64,000 nt of DNA from Gemmatimonadales bacterium (GCA_041390145.1 JAWKQM010000004.1:223086-287085), one strand, 5' to 3'. Positions 16,120 to 24,914 are shown, counted from the stretch's first letter. Numbers and translations: made by a program. Notes: generated by a model not told the origin, from the sequence alone.

Positions 16120-17301
16120 CTGACTTCCCTGACTCTCCTCCTGCTCGCCGCCCTGCTGCCTGCCACCGCCCCGCTCGCCGGGCCGTGGCGGGCTGCGCTC
16201 GATCTCGCCGGCGGGACGCTCAGGTTTTCGATCCAGGTCGACGACGGCACCCTCCCTTCCGCCCAGCTCTGCAACGGGACTTTCTGCGAGCCCTTCTCGG
16301 CGGTGCGGGTAACTGGCGACACGGTGCTCTTTGAGATCGGCGACTATGCGGCCTCCATTCGCGCGGTGCAACGGGGCGACTCGCTCGTCGGCGCCTACTC
16401 CAACGTCGGCAATCGCGGTCCGCGGACCATCCCCTTTCGGGCGGCCAGGGGCCGCTGGCCGGTGGAAGAGGCGCCACCGGAACTGCTGGGCAGGTGGGAC
16501 GCCTGGTTCGGGTCGGAGGGCCGGCAAACGCCGCGCATCCTGGAGTTCGCCAACGGACCGCTCGGGCTTGGGGCCACCGTCCTCTCCAACTCGGGGGACT
16601 ACGGCGCTTTCTGGGGCGGGGCCTCGGGGAGGGAGTTCTCGGTCGGCCACTTCGATGGCTCATTCGTCTACATGATCACAGGGGAGCTGGTCGGAGACAG
16701 CCTCGTCGGGACGTTCCACGCCGGGCTCCGGAGCCAGACTCCATTCTCGGCCGCGCGGCCCACCGGGAGCCCGCACCTCAAGCCTCCCACCGAAGTCACC
16801 ACCGCCGATACGACCGCGCCATTCCAGTTCGCCTTCCCCGATCTCCAGGGGCAGGTCGTGACGAACGAGGATCCCCGCTTCCAGGGGAAGATCGTGATGG
16901 TGGACATCTTCGGGACCTGGTGCCCCAATTGCCAGGATGCCGCGCCGACGCTCCTGGAGCTCTACCGGGACTACCATGCCCGGGGCTTCGAGGTGGTCAG
17001 CCTGGCCTACGAGGTCACGGGAGACCCAGAGGTCGACGGGGAGCTGGTCCGGCGGTTCCGGGACAAGTTCGGGATTCCCTGGCCGATCCTGCTGGCCGGG
17101 CTCAATGACACCGAACTGACCGCCGCCACCCTCCCGCAGCTGGACGGCTTCACCGCCTATCCCACCCTGCTTTTCCTGGACCGGACCGGCCGGATCCGGA
17201 AGATCCACGCCGGCTTCTATGGCCCGGCGACCGGTGCCCAGCACACGAAACTCAAGGCCGACCTGCACTCGTATGTCGAGGAGCTTCTGGCCGCGGAGTA
17301 G
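16120..17301 (+). CDS. Secreted TlpA/ResA-like thioredoxin-domain protein with probable CTG start
   Basis: The C-terminal 165 residues are a TlpA-like thioredoxin with active site WCPNC (Cys 268 and Cys 271) and the cis-proline loop YPTLLFLDRTGRI. Such domains reduce or exchange disulfides in the periplasm. The first ordinary start, GTG 16303, would lose the leader. The frame upstream encodes a typical signal peptide (LTSLTLLLLAALLPATAPLA) that begins at CTG 16120, two bases after the previous stop, with GGAG six bases ahead. No ATG, GTG or TTG is available there. The middle region, about residues 25-220, is unrecognised. Confidence 0.75.
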   Translation: MTSLTLLLLAALLPATAPLAGPWRAALDLAGGTLRFSIQVDDGTLPSAQLCNGTFCEPFSAVRVTGDTVLFEIGDYAASIRAVQRGDSLVGAYSNVGNRGPRTIPFRAARGRWPVEEAPPELLGRWDAWFGSEGRQTPRILEFANGPLGLGATVLSNSGDYGAFWGGASGREFSVGHFDGSFVYMITGELVGDSLVGTFHAGLRSQTPFSAARPTGSPHLKPPTEVTTADTTAPFQFAFPDLQGQVVTNEDPRFQGKIVMVDIFGTWCPNCQDAAPTLLELYRDYHARGFEVVSLAYEVTGDPEVDGELVRRFRDKFGIPWPILLAGLNDTELTAATLPQLDGFTAYPTLLFLDRTGRIRKIHAGFYGPATGAQHTKLKADLHSYVEELLAAE

Positions 17302-17332
17302 GTTCGGACGGCATCTGGACCCGATATCCTAC

Positions 17333-17362
17333 TTGAGGTCCGGGTGTCTAAATCACTACCAT
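17333..17362 (+). promoter_or_regulatory. Possible sigma-70 promoter of the barrel array
   Basis: TTGAGG, an 18-base spacer and TACCAT lie about 130 bases before the first gene of the tandem beta-barrel array, in a relatively AT-rich gap. Four of six bases match at each element. Confidence 0.3.
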
Positions 17363-17489
17363 CATTACAGGTTATCGGCATGCAGACCCTTGCGCTTTTA
17401 GAGGGAATTGCCCATCGTGGTGGCGTCTGGCCCCGGGCCGGCGGGGCGGTCGTCCGCCCAAAACGCACATTCAGGGGGAGGTCGTTCGC

Positions 17490-18074
17490 ATGACCCGTAG
17501 TCTCGGCAGGATCGTTCTTGTGCTCGGCCTCGCGCTCATTCTGGCCCGCCCGGCCTCGGCCCAGCTGGCCATCGGAATCACTGGCGGCGTCAACTCCGCC
17601 ACCTTGACGGGAAGCGACGCAGACCAGATCAACGTCAGCGCGAAGACTGGCGGCGCCGGTGGCGCGTACGCCAACATTTACCTGGGGCACCGCTTCTCCG
17701 CCGAGGGGCAGCTCCTTTTCCAGGGCCAGGGATTTACGGGGACTGACTCGACCACGGGGGACATCGATGTGGCCCAGGGCTACATCATGGTTCCCATGCT
17801 GCTCAAGGTCTACTTCGGCCACCTGAACATCTTTGCCGGGCCGGCCATCAGCTGGGAGGTCAGCTGCACCGCCAACTCATCGGGCACCTCCGGCGAATGC
17901 GACGCCTCAAATTCGAGCCTCTGGAGCGGTATCGCCGGGTTGGGTATCCAGTTCGGGCGGTTGGGGGTTGAGGCGCACTATCAGTCCGGATTCAGCGACA
18001 CTTTCGACGGGGTCAACGCGTCATATGGCGTCTGGTCGCTGATGGGCCGGTTCGCCATCCTTGGGAGCCGGTAA
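17490..18074 (+). CDS. Small outer-membrane beta-barrel protein, array member 1
   Basis: A 194-residue exported protein with signal peptide ending in ARPASAQ. The mature part is made of alternating strands with Gly and aromatic residues, typical of small eight-strand barrels of the PorT/OMP_b-brl type. It shares with its neighbours the blocks IFAGPAISWEVSC and GLGIQFGRLGVEAHYQ and a cysteine pair enclosing ten residues (C-TANSSGTSGE-C). It is the most divergent of the five cysteine-bearing copies. The gene follows a 188-base gap with a possible promoter. Function is unknown; such barrels can be structural, adhesive or receptor proteins. Confidence 0.82.
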   Translation: MTRSLGRIVLVLGLALILARPASAQLAIGITGGVNSATLTGSDADQINVSAKTGGAGGAYANIYLGHRFSAEGQLLFQGQGFTGTDSTTGDIDVAQGYIMVPMLLKVYFGHLNIFAGPAISWEVSCTANSSGTSGECDASNSSLWSGIAGLGIQFGRLGVEAHYQSGFSDTFDGVNASYGVWSLMGRFAILGSR

Positions 18075-18203
18075 CCGCCCGTCGGGCCAGAGGGCCGTTC
18101 ATTCCTCCTTCATGGGAGGTTCATACGACATACCCGATACTACGTGGCTGGATGTAGTGCACGGCAGCCGTTGGACTGTACCCCATCAGCAAAGGAGCGA
18201 GCA

Positions 18204-18845
18204 ATGCGCAAGTTGATCCGGATTTCAGCCCTCGCGGCCCTGGCGCTCAGCGCCTTCGCCATGACTGCCCAGGCCCAGGAAAAGACCATGGGAATTGTGG
18301 CTGGTGTGGACTTCTCCACCATGACTGGAGATTGGGCGTCCGACGGGAACTCGTCCAGAACCGGGTTCATGGGCGGCTTGTTCTACACCATCCCGGTCGG
18401 CGGCGGCAACATCGCGATCGAGCCGGAAGTCCTCTACTCCATGAAGGGCGAGAAGTACGACAATACGGACTATTCAGGAACTGAGAAGCACGACTACATC
18501 GAGATCCCTGTCCTCTTCAAGTGGTCCGCGAAGCCGAGTGGTCAGGGCGTCTACCTGATGGCTGGTCCGGCCATCAACTTCAGCGTGGCCTGTGAGGATT
18601 CCGGCACCGACAAGGAGTCGGGCACCGACTACACCGACAAGTGCAGCGACTACCCCGAGGTGTCGGTCAAGTCGCCCATCAGCGGCGTCGTCGGCCTCGG
18701 CTTCAGCAATGGACGATTCGGCATCGAGGGGCGGTACGACTTCGACCTGAGTGACGCCATCTGTGTCGACCTCGGTACCTCGAGTGGCGGGAACATCTGC
18801 GGCAAGAACCAGGTGTGGGCCATCTTGTTGCGCGTGACGAAATAG
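18204..18845 (+). CDS. Small outer-membrane beta-barrel protein, array member 2
   Basis: The 213-residue protein starts MRKLIRISALAALALSAFAM with cleavage after TAQAQ; an AAAGGAG ribosome binding site precedes the ATG 18204. Family blocks are GIVAGVDFSTMTGD, a TGFMGGLFYTIPVG strand, IEPEVLYSMKG, DYIEIPVLFKW, YLMAGPAINFSVAC and GVVGLGFSNGRFGIEGRYDF. The cysteine-bracketed loop has 16 residues and is rich in Asp, Thr and Lys. It is closest to member 3, which even shares the MRK...TAQAQ leader, so the two probably arose by recent duplication. Confidence 0.87.
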   Translation: MRKLIRISALAALALSAFAMTAQAQEKTMGIVAGVDFSTMTGDWASDGNSSRTGFMGGLFYTIPVGGGNIAIEPEVLYSMKGEKYDNTDYSGTEKHDYIEIPVLFKWSAKPSGQGVYLMAGPAINFSVACEDSGTDKESGTDYTDKCSDYPEVSVKSPISGVVGLGFSNGRFGIEGRYDFDLSDAICVDLGTSSGGNICGKNQVWAILLRVTK

Positions 18846-19002
18846 TTGCCCGCAGCATTAGTTCGACGGCCCCGGACCGTCCCGGGGGTCGTTCCATCGG
18901 CGGTGGCGCGGGCCTTGCTGTCCAAGAGTGGTTGTTCCAGTAGTGAGCACCAAAGGTCGTTTTTCCTGCAGTTCCGTTTCACAACTCGTTTTGGAGATCG
19001 CA

Positions 19003-19599
19003 ATGCGCAAGTCGTTCCGGATTTTTGCCGTGACCGCCGTCGCCCTCGCGGCGACTGCCATGACCGCCCAGGCCCAGCAGGCCAAGCAGTTCGGCATCGT
19101 CGCTGGTGTGGATTTCGCCGATATCACGGGCACCGACTTCGATGGCACGAGCTCGAAGACTGGTTTCGTCGGTGGCCTGTACGTGGCCATCCCCATGGGT
19201 GACCGCGTGGCCATCGAGCCCGAAGTGCTGTACGCCAGCAAGGGCGCCCAGGACAGCGAAAATTCCAACTTCAAGTTGAACAACAACTACATCGAAATCC
19301 CCGTGCTGGTTCGTTACAGCTTCAACAACAACGGTGGTCCGTACCTGCTCGCCGGCCCCGCGGTCGGTTTCAGCATCTCGTGCAAGATCACGGATGGCTC
19401 CACCGACGTTGACTGCTCGGACACGAACGGCCTCGGCCTCCAGACCAACACCACCTTCGGTGGCGTCGTGGGCCTCGGCTTCCAGAAGAACCGCTTCGGC
19501 CTCGAAGGGCGCTATGACTTCGACTTCGGCAGCGCGTTCAAGGATTCGAACGGGAAGAACGCCGTGTGGGAAATCCTCGCCCGGATCATGATCAAGTAA
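19003..19599 (+). CDS. Small outer-membrane beta-barrel protein, array member 3
   Basis: A 198-residue barrel with a leader ending TAQAQQ. The shared blocks are GIVAGVDFADITGTDFDG, TGFVGGLYVAIPMG, IEPEVLYASKGA, NYIEIPVLVRYSF, YLLAGPAVGFSISC and GVVGLGFQKNRFGLEGRYDF. The cysteine pair encloses ten residues. The ATG 19003 is chosen because the leader begins there and GGAG lies upstream. It is followed by a strong terminator at 19624, so members 1-3 may be a separate transcript unit from members 4-6. Confidence 0.87.
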   Translation: MRKSFRIFAVTAVALAATAMTAQAQQAKQFGIVAGVDFADITGTDFDGTSSKTGFVGGLYVAIPMGDRVAIEPEVLYASKGAQDSENSNFKLNNNYIEIPVLVRYSFNNNGGPYLLAGPAVGFSISCKITDGSTDVDCSDTNGLGLQTNTTFGGVVGLGFQKNRFGLEGRYDFDFGSAFKDSNGKNAVWEILARIMIK

Positions 19600-19623
19600 C
19601 ACGATCCGACCATTGGAAACGAG

Positions 19624-19657
19624 ACAGCCTCCCGGCGATTGCCGGGGGGCTGTTTTG
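19624..19657 (+). terminator. Rho-independent terminator
   Basis: ACAGCCTCCCGGC and GCCGGGGGGCTGT form a 13-base stem (one G-T pair) around the loop GATT, and TTTTGT follows. It lies 25 bases after the stop of array member 3. Confidence 0.85.
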
Positions 19658-19773
19658 TCTTCCTTGCACCTGCGTGACCGGAGCACTTCCTGGCGAACCG
19701 GCAGCTGGCGTACTAGCGTCTAGCCGTAGAGAATGCAGTGCCCGCTCTGGCTCACTACCGCCCGGAGGCTCCT

Positions 19774-20436
19774 TTGCGTATACCTGCATCCTTCCTCTGG
19801 ATCGTCTCCACCCTTTTGTTCTCGCTGAACGGAACTGCCTCTGCCCAGGAGCCGAAGATGATCGGCGTCCTGGCGGGCGTGGACAACTCTAGCCTCAGCG
19901 GCGGCGGCACATACGGGTCCACAAATCGCACGGGCTTCATGGGCGGCATCTTTCTCGGCATCCAGGTTTCAGAGTCGTGGATCCTTGAGCCAGAAGCCCT
20001 GTACGCCATGAAGGGCGCTGGTTGGGAGAACGGTCCACTCCACGGCATGCTGGCCCTCGACTACCTCGAGATCCCCGTCGTCGCCCGGTACAGGCTCAAC
20101 GCCGGTAGCGGTATCTACTTCCTGGCCGGACCGACGCTCGGGTTCAACGTCGCCTGCCAGGAGTCGTACGATACCTACAACGCTCCCCCGCTTCCGGGCG
20201 CCACGTCGACCAAGGCAGCTGTCTCGGGCTACGACGTTTCTCAGGCCTGCAGTGACGGCGCGTTTCGCCCGAAGAACACCATCGGGGGAGTCGTCGGCGC
20301 CGGGTTCAAGCGCGGGGTCGTCGGATTCGAGGCACGATTTGAACTCGACTTCAGCAATGCTGTGGGCACGGCGGATGGCGCTGACGTGAACGCCAAGAAT
20401 CGCGTCCTGGCAGCACTCGTTCGGATCGGCACCTAG
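19774..20436 (+). CDS. Small outer-membrane beta-barrel protein, array member 4
   Basis: A 220-residue barrel. The TTG 19774 is preferred as start because it is preceded by GGAGGC at a good distance and begins a clean signal peptide (LRIPASFLWIVSTLLF...ASAQ); the in-frame GTG 19738 would add twelve residues before it. Family blocks include GVLAGVDNSSLSGG, TGFMGGIFLGIQV, LEPEALYAMKGAG, YLEIPVVARYRL, YFLAGPTLGFNVAC and GGVVGAGFKRGVVGFEARF. Its cysteine-bracketed loop is by far the longest, 30 residues, with Pro, Tyr and Ser. Confidence 0.84.
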   Translation: MRIPASFLWIVSTLLFSLNGTASAQEPKMIGVLAGVDNSSLSGGGTYGSTNRTGFMGGIFLGIQVSESWILEPEALYAMKGAGWENGPLHGMLALDYLEIPVVARYRLNAGSGIYFLAGPTLGFNVACQESYDTYNAPPLPGATSTKAAVSGYDVSQACSDGAFRPKNTIGGVVGAGFKRGVVGFEARFELDFSNAVGTADGADVNAKNRVLAALVRIGT

Positions 20437-20466
20437 GCTCCGGTCGTCCCTACTCAGGAGACTGAC

Positions 20467-21039
20467 ATGAACTGCAGGGCTCTCGTCGTTGCACTCGGCA
20501 TTCTGGGACCGCTCGGCGGGGCCTCGCCCCTCACCGCGCAGGAAAAGGCCATCGAACTGACCGCCGGGATCCTCGGACTCGGGTATACCACCTGTAACGG
20601 CTGTAATGGCGTCTTCGAACTGGCCACGGGGGGCGCGAACGATGGCATCTTCACCGGATTCGGCGGCGGCTCCGTGGCACTCGGGGTTTACCTGTCACCC
20701 GAGGTGGCCATCGAGCCGACCATCGCCGCCAGCGTCCTGAGCAGCGGCGGCGAAACGGCAACGATACTCAGCCTCGGAGTGGCGGTGCCGTACTACTTCG
20801 ACAAGGGGTGGGGACGCAAGGGAGGGTACTTCGCGCCCAAAGTGACGGTGAACCACGCGAGTGGCGGGGGGCAGTCCTCGGACCAGTTCGCCATCGGCGT
20901 CGGGGTGGGGACGAAACTGGCCCTCAACGACGCCGCAGCCCTGCGGCTCCAGGCAAGTTTTGACTACGGCTTTGAGGGTGATTTCAGCGCGACGACATCG
21001 TTTGGCGCCTTCTTCGGACTTTCGGTGTTCCTCAAGTAG
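20467..21039 (+). CDS. Small outer-membrane beta-barrel protein, array member 5 (divergent)
   Basis: The 190-residue product has a signal peptide ending in PLTAQ and a barrel-like mature region with Gly-rich strands (FTGFGGGSVALGVYLSPEVAIEPTIAAS) and a C-terminal aromatic strand FGAFFGLSVFLK. It lacks the LAGP and cysteine-pair blocks of the other five; instead it has CNGC near residue 43. It belongs to the same broad OMP_b-brl class but is the outgroup of the array. It follows member 4 by 30 bases and probably shares its transcript. Confidence 0.78.
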   Translation: MNCRALVVALGILGPLGGASPLTAQEKAIELTAGILGLGYTTCNGCNGVFELATGGANDGIFTGFGGGSVALGVYLSPEVAIEPTIAASVLSSGGETATILSLGVAVPYYFDKGWGRKGGYFAPKVTVNHASGGGQSSDQFAIGVGVGTKLALNDAAALRLQASFDYGFEGDFSATTSFGAFFGLSVFLK

Positions 21040-21185
21040 CGCACCGACGGCCGGCGGTCCCAAATCCCGAGATCAGGGGTCGAGAATCCCCCCCCTTCCC
21101 CATCGCCGAGTCCCGCCGTACTATCCATCCGTTCCGGCTGGACAACGAACGGATTCGGCGGCAATTCCTCTACCTTGAGGCCCTC

Positions 21186-21782
21186 ATGCGTACTTGGTTT
21201 CGTCGGTGTTCCACACTCGCCGGTCTGGCCCTGGCTGCCACCGCACTCACCGTCACGTCGGCGTCAGCCCAGCAGCAGACCAAGGCGGGGTTCCTCGGCG
21301 GCGCCGCCTTTACCACGCTGATGAGCGTGGATTCGGTCTCCGTCCGGTCATCCACCGGCTTCGCGGGCGGATTCTTCGTCTCCGTTCCGGTCGCCAAATC
21401 GGTGATGGTCGAGCCCGAAATCCTGTATATCAACAAGGGTGCGGGTATCGAGGACACCGAGGTCACGCTCAACCTGAACTACGTTGAGATTCCGGTCCTC
21501 CTCCGCTACGAATTCACGGAGGGTGGCGGCCCGTTTGCCTACGTCGGCCCGTACATCGGGCTGAACGTGAAGTGCAACACGGTGGTCGACACCCTCGCGG
21601 TGCCGTGCTCGGACCAGGGTGTCGACGCGAGCACCGATTTCGGTGGCACCATCGGCGTCGGCTTCCGCAAGGAGGCCTGGGGCTTCGACATCCGCTATGA
21701 CTACGGCTTCACCGATGCCATCAAGGATGAGAAGGGGAAGAACTCGGCCCTGATGGTCCTGCTCCGCGTCGGGATCAACTAG
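21186..21782 (+). CDS. Small outer-membrane beta-barrel protein, array member 6
   Basis: A 198-residue barrel, leader ending SASAQQ. Shared blocks are STGFAGGFFVSVPVA, VEPEILYINKGAG, NYVEIPVLLRYEF, YVGPYIGLNVKC, GTIGVGFRKEAWGFDIRYDY and a KNSALMVLLRVGIN end matching the KNxVWxILxRI end of members 2 and 3. The cysteine pair encloses ten residues. A strong terminator at 21799 closes the array. Confidence 0.86.
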   Translation: MRTWFRRCSTLAGLALAATALTVTSASAQQQTKAGFLGGAAFTTLMSVDSVSVRSSTGFAGGFFVSVPVAKSVMVEPEILYINKGAGIEDTEVTLNLNYVEIPVLLRYEFTEGGGPFAYVGPYIGLNVKCNTVVDTLAVPCSDQGVDASTDFGGTIGVGFRKEAWGFDIRYDYGFTDAIKDEKGKNSALMVLLRVGIN

Positions 21783-21798
21783 CTCCCGCGGCACCGCC

Positions 21799-21835
21799 AG
21801 CGGCCCCCCGGACGGATCCGGGGGGCCGCTCGCTT
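21799..21835 (+). terminator. Rho-independent terminator closing the barrel array
   Basis: AGCGGCCCCCCGGA pairs perfectly with TCCGGGGGGCCGCT around the loop CGGA (14 bp stem), ending in CGCTTTG. It begins 17 bases after the stop of member 6. Confidence 0.85.
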
Positions 21836-21956
21836 TGTCCCCCGCACCGCCTATCCCAAAGCAGTGGAACATCTTCCGGTGCCCCCTCCGGGCGACTAGT
21901 TTCCTACCCTGACTTGGCCGGGCTTTCCCGGCCTTCGCCGCCTCAAGGAGCCGCCG

Positions 21957-22904
21957 GTGGCCGTTCCGCTCGTGCAATTGAGTCGTACATCTTCCGCCCC
22001 GCCCTCGGGCCAGTCGGCCGTGCCCGCGACCCCGGTCCGGAAGCCCTCCTGGCTGAAGGTCCGGACTCCGGGCGGCCAGAACTACGTCGAAATCCGCGGG
22101 ATGATGCGGGAGCTGGGGCTCCACACCGTCTGCGAGGAAGCCCGCTGCCCGAACATCGGGGAGTGCTGGGAGCACAAGGCCGCCACCTTCATGATCCTCG
22201 GCGACGTCTGCACCCGGAACTGCACCTACTGCGCGGTGGCCCACGGCACCCCGAAGCCGTTCGATCCGGTGGAACCGGTCCGGCTCGCCGAGGCGGTCAC
22301 CCGGATGGGGCTGCAGCACGTCGTGATCACCTCCGTCGACCGGGACGACCTGCCGAATGGCGGCGCCGAGGCATTCGCCGGATGCATCACCGAAATCCGC
22401 GCCCGGATGCCCGAGACCTCGGTCGAGGTCCTGATCCCCGACTTCAAGGGCTCCGAGCAGGCGCTCCAGCTGGTCATGGATGCCCGCCCCGACATCCTGA
22501 ACCACAACCTCGAGACCCCGGAACGCCTCTACCGCCTTGCCCGGCCAGGGGGCCGCTATGATCGCGCCCTGCGCCTGCTGGCCAATGCGCGCCGGATGGG
22601 GGGACCCGACGCCCTGACCAAGTCGGGGATCATCCTCGGGATGGGCGAGGAGTGGGACGAGGTCCTGGTGTGCATGCGGGATCTGCGGAAGAGTGACGTC
22701 AACATTCTGACCCTCGGCCAGTACCTCCGCCCCTCCGGCGGCCATCTGCCGATTGCCCGCTACTACACCCCCGAGGAGTTCGCCGAGCTGCGTGACATCG
22801 GCCTCCGCCTCGGCTTCTCGCATGTCGAATCGAGCCCGCTGACCCGCTCCTCGTACCACGCCTGGGAACAGGTCGACAAGGCCAAAGAACAGAGGAACGC
22901 CTGA
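21957..22904 (+). CDS. lipA: Lipoyl synthase
   Basis: A 315-residue radical-SAM enzyme that inserts two sulfur atoms into octanoyl groups on lipoyl domains. Both iron-sulfur sites are present: the auxiliary cluster CEEARCPNIGEC and the radical-SAM CTRNCTYC. The C-terminal SSYHA motif, whose serine ligates the auxiliary cluster, is also present (RSSYHAWEQ). Start is GTG 21957 after an AAGGAG. The stop overlaps the pdhA start by TGATG, so lipoate synthesis and the enzyme that needs it are translationally coupled. Confidence 0.97.
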   Translation: MAVPLVQLSRTSSAPPSGQSAVPATPVRKPSWLKVRTPGGQNYVEIRGMMRELGLHTVCEEARCPNIGECWEHKAATFMILGDVCTRNCTYCAVAHGTPKPFDPVEPVRLAEAVTRMGLQHVVITSVDRDDLPNGGAEAFAGCITEIRARMPETSVEVLIPDFKGSEQALQLVMDARPDILNHNLETPERLYRLARPGGRYDRALRLLANARRMGGPDALTKSGIILGMGEEWDEVLVCMRDLRKSDVNILTLGQYLRPSGGHLPIARYYTPEEFAELRDIGLRLGFSHVESSPLTRSSYHAWEQVDKAKEQRNA

Positions 22905-23932
22905 TGGCAGGGACTCGTGCCTCCTCCCGAGGCAAGGGAGCGGCTCGCAGCGCCGATCCGGGCGCCAGCCCGGAGCAGTGCCGGACTTACCTCCGGCAGA
23001 TGCGCCTGATCCGCCACTTCGAGGACAAGGCCGGCGAGGCGTACAGCCTCGGCAAGGTCGGCGGATTCTGCCACCTGTACATCGGGCAGGAGGCGGTGGC
23101 GGTCGGCTGCATGGCGGCACTGCGCGCCGACGACTACATCACCACGTCGTACCGCGATCACGGGCATGCGCTGGCCAGGGGACTCACTGCACGGTCGGTC
23201 ATGGCCGAGCTCTTCGGCAAGGCGACAGGGTGCTCCCACGGCAAGGGCGGCTCGATGCATCTCTTCGACGCCTCCCTCGGGTTCCTCGGCGGGCATGGCA
23301 TCGTCGGCGGGCATATTCCGCTTGCGGCGGGGATGGCGTTCGCGGCCAAGTATCGGAAGACCGACCAGGTGGCGGTCTGCTTCTTCGGGGAGGCGGCGGT
23401 CAACATCGGGTCGTTCCACGAGACGCTGAACATGGCCGCGCTCTGGAAGCTGCCGGCCATCTTCATCGTCGAGAACAACGGGTACGGGATGGGCACGGCG
23501 CTCGCGCGGGCCAGCTCCCTCCTCGACCTGGCCCACCGCGCCTATTCCAATGAAAGGACCGAGGAAGTTGTGGATGGCCAGGATGTCTTCGCCGTCCGGG
23601 GCGCGATGGATCGCGCCGTCAACCGGGCGCGGACCGAGTCGCTCCCGACCCTCCTCGAAATGCGGACCTACCGCTACGTCGGTCATTCGATGTCCGACGC
23701 GGCGCACGGCACCTACCGCAGCAAGGAAGAGGTGGAGGAGTTCAGGCAGCGGGATCCGATCAAGCTGCTCGAGGCGCACATGGTGGCCGCCAAGATGATC
23801 GACGAGGCGGGACTCAAGGCGCTCGACGAAGAGATCGTGGCCGAGGTCGATGACGCGGTGACCTTCGCGGAAGAGTCTCCCGACCCGGCGCCGGACGCAC
23901 TGTGGACCGACGTGCTCGCGGGAGGGCAGTGA
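22904..23932 (+). CDS. pdhA: Pyruvate dehydrogenase E1 component, alpha subunit
   Basis: The 342-residue protein binds thiamine diphosphate and, with the beta subunit, decarboxylates pyruvate and acetylates the E2 lipoyl group. Family features are YRDHGHALARG, GKGGSMHLFD and the ThDP motif that ends in ENNGYGMGT. In that motif the usual GDGA reads GEAA (FFGEAAVNIGSFHE), so the metal-binding Asp is Glu, a conservative but unusual change. The family is hard to separate from branched-chain or acetoin E1; the lipA neighbour and the complete complex favour pyruvate dehydrogenase. Confidence 0.93.
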   Translation: MAGTRASSRGKGAARSADPGASPEQCRTYLRQMRLIRHFEDKAGEAYSLGKVGGFCHLYIGQEAVAVGCMAALRADDYITTSYRDHGHALARGLTARSVMAELFGKATGCSHGKGGSMHLFDASLGFLGGHGIVGGHIPLAAGMAFAAKYRKTDQVAVCFFGEAAVNIGSFHETLNMAALWKLPAIFIVENNGYGMGTALARASSLLDLAHRAYSNERTEEVVDGQDVFAVRGAMDRAVNRARTESLPTLLEMRTYRYVGHSMSDAAHGTYRSKEEVEEFRQRDPIKLLEAHMVAAKMIDEAGLKALDEEIVAEVDDAVTFAEESPDPAPDALWTDVLAGGQ

Positions 23933-23933
23933 G

Positions 23934-24914
23934 ATGGCGCTCCTGACCTACCGTGACGCCCTGAACGAGGCGCTCCGCGAGGAGATGGCCCTCGACGACC
24001 GCGTGTTCCTGATGGGGGAGGAAGTGGCCGAGTACGACGGCGCCTACAAGGTGAGCCGTGGGCTGCTCAAGGAGTTTGGCCCGCTGCGGGTGGTGGATAC
24101 GCCCATTGCGGAGCTCGGCTTTGCCGGCATCGGCGTCGGGGCAGCGATGGTCGGCCTTCGTCCGATCATCGAATTCATGACCTGGAACTTCGCCCTGCTG
24201 GCCATCGACCAGATCGTCAACTCCGCGGCGAAGATGCGCTACATGTCGGGCGGGCAGGTCGGGTGCCCGATCGTCTTTCGCGGACCGGGCGGGGCGGCGC
24301 TCCAGCTCGCGGCGCAGCACTCGCAGTCGTTCGAGTCCTGGTACGCGCACATCCCCGGCCTCAAGGTGCTGACACCGGGAACGCCGGCCGACGCGAAGGG
24401 GCTCCTGAAGAGCGCCATCCGGGACGACGACCCGGTGGTGTTCATCGAAGGGGAGATGCTCTACAACGTGAAGGGCGAGGTGCCGGAAGGCGAGCACCTG
24501 GTGCCGATCGGCAAGGCGGACATCAAGCGCGCCGGCTCCGACGTGACGCTGGTGTGCTACTCCAAGACCGTCACAGTGGCGCTGAAGGCGGCGGACCAGC
24601 TGGCCGCGGAGGGGATCAACGCCGAGGTCGTGGATCTCCGGACGATCCGTCCGATGGATACCGAGACGGTGCTCAATTCCGTGGGCCGGACCCATCGGTG
24701 TGTCGTGGTGGAGGAAGGCTGGTCCTTCGCGGGCGTTGGCGCGCAAGTGGTGGACGAGATTCAGCGGCACATCTTCGATGAACTCGACGCGCCGGTGCTC
24801 CGGGTCACGGGTGCCGACGTGCCGATGCCATACAACAAGCAACTCGAGCGGGCGGCCAAGGCCGATCCGGCCAAGGTGATCGCCGCCGTCAAGAAGGTGC
24901 TCTACCTGGCCTGA
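23934..24914 (+). CDS. pdhB: Pyruvate dehydrogenase E1 component, beta subunit
   Basis: A 326-residue transketolase-like subunit. It opens LTYRDALNEALREEMALDD and contains the ThDP-contacting GEEVAEYDGAYKVSRGL region with its conserved Glu, DTPIAELGFAGIGVGAAM, and the C-terminal transketolase domain (VEEGWSFAGVGAQV). The start ATG 23934 is two bases after the pdhA stop. It pairs with pdhA to form the E1 heterotetramer. Confidence 0.95.
   Translation: MALLTYRDALNEALREEMALDDRVFLMGEEVAEYDGAYKVSRGLLKEFGPLRVVDTPIAELGFAGIGVGAAMVGLRPIIEFMTWNFALLAIDQIVNSAAKMRYMSGGQVGCPIVFRGPGGAALQLAAQHSQSFESWYAHIPGLKVLTPGTPADAKGLLKSAIRDDDPVVFIEGEMLYNVKGEVPEGEHLVPIGKADIKRAGSDVTLVCYSKTVTVALKAADQLAAEGINAEVVDLRTIRPMDTETVLNSVGRTHRCVVVEEGWSFAGVGAQVVDEIQRHIFDELDAPVLRVTGADVPMPYNKQLERAAKADPAKVIAAVKKVLYLA

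Noticed and set aside
16303..17301. GTG 16303 as start of the thioredoxin gene
   Set aside because: It would remove the signal peptide-like segment directly upstream in the same frame; CTG 16120 explains more.
18864..18891. Terminator between barrel array members 2 and 3
   Set aside because: The possible stem has several mismatches and no T-run; at most a weak attenuator.
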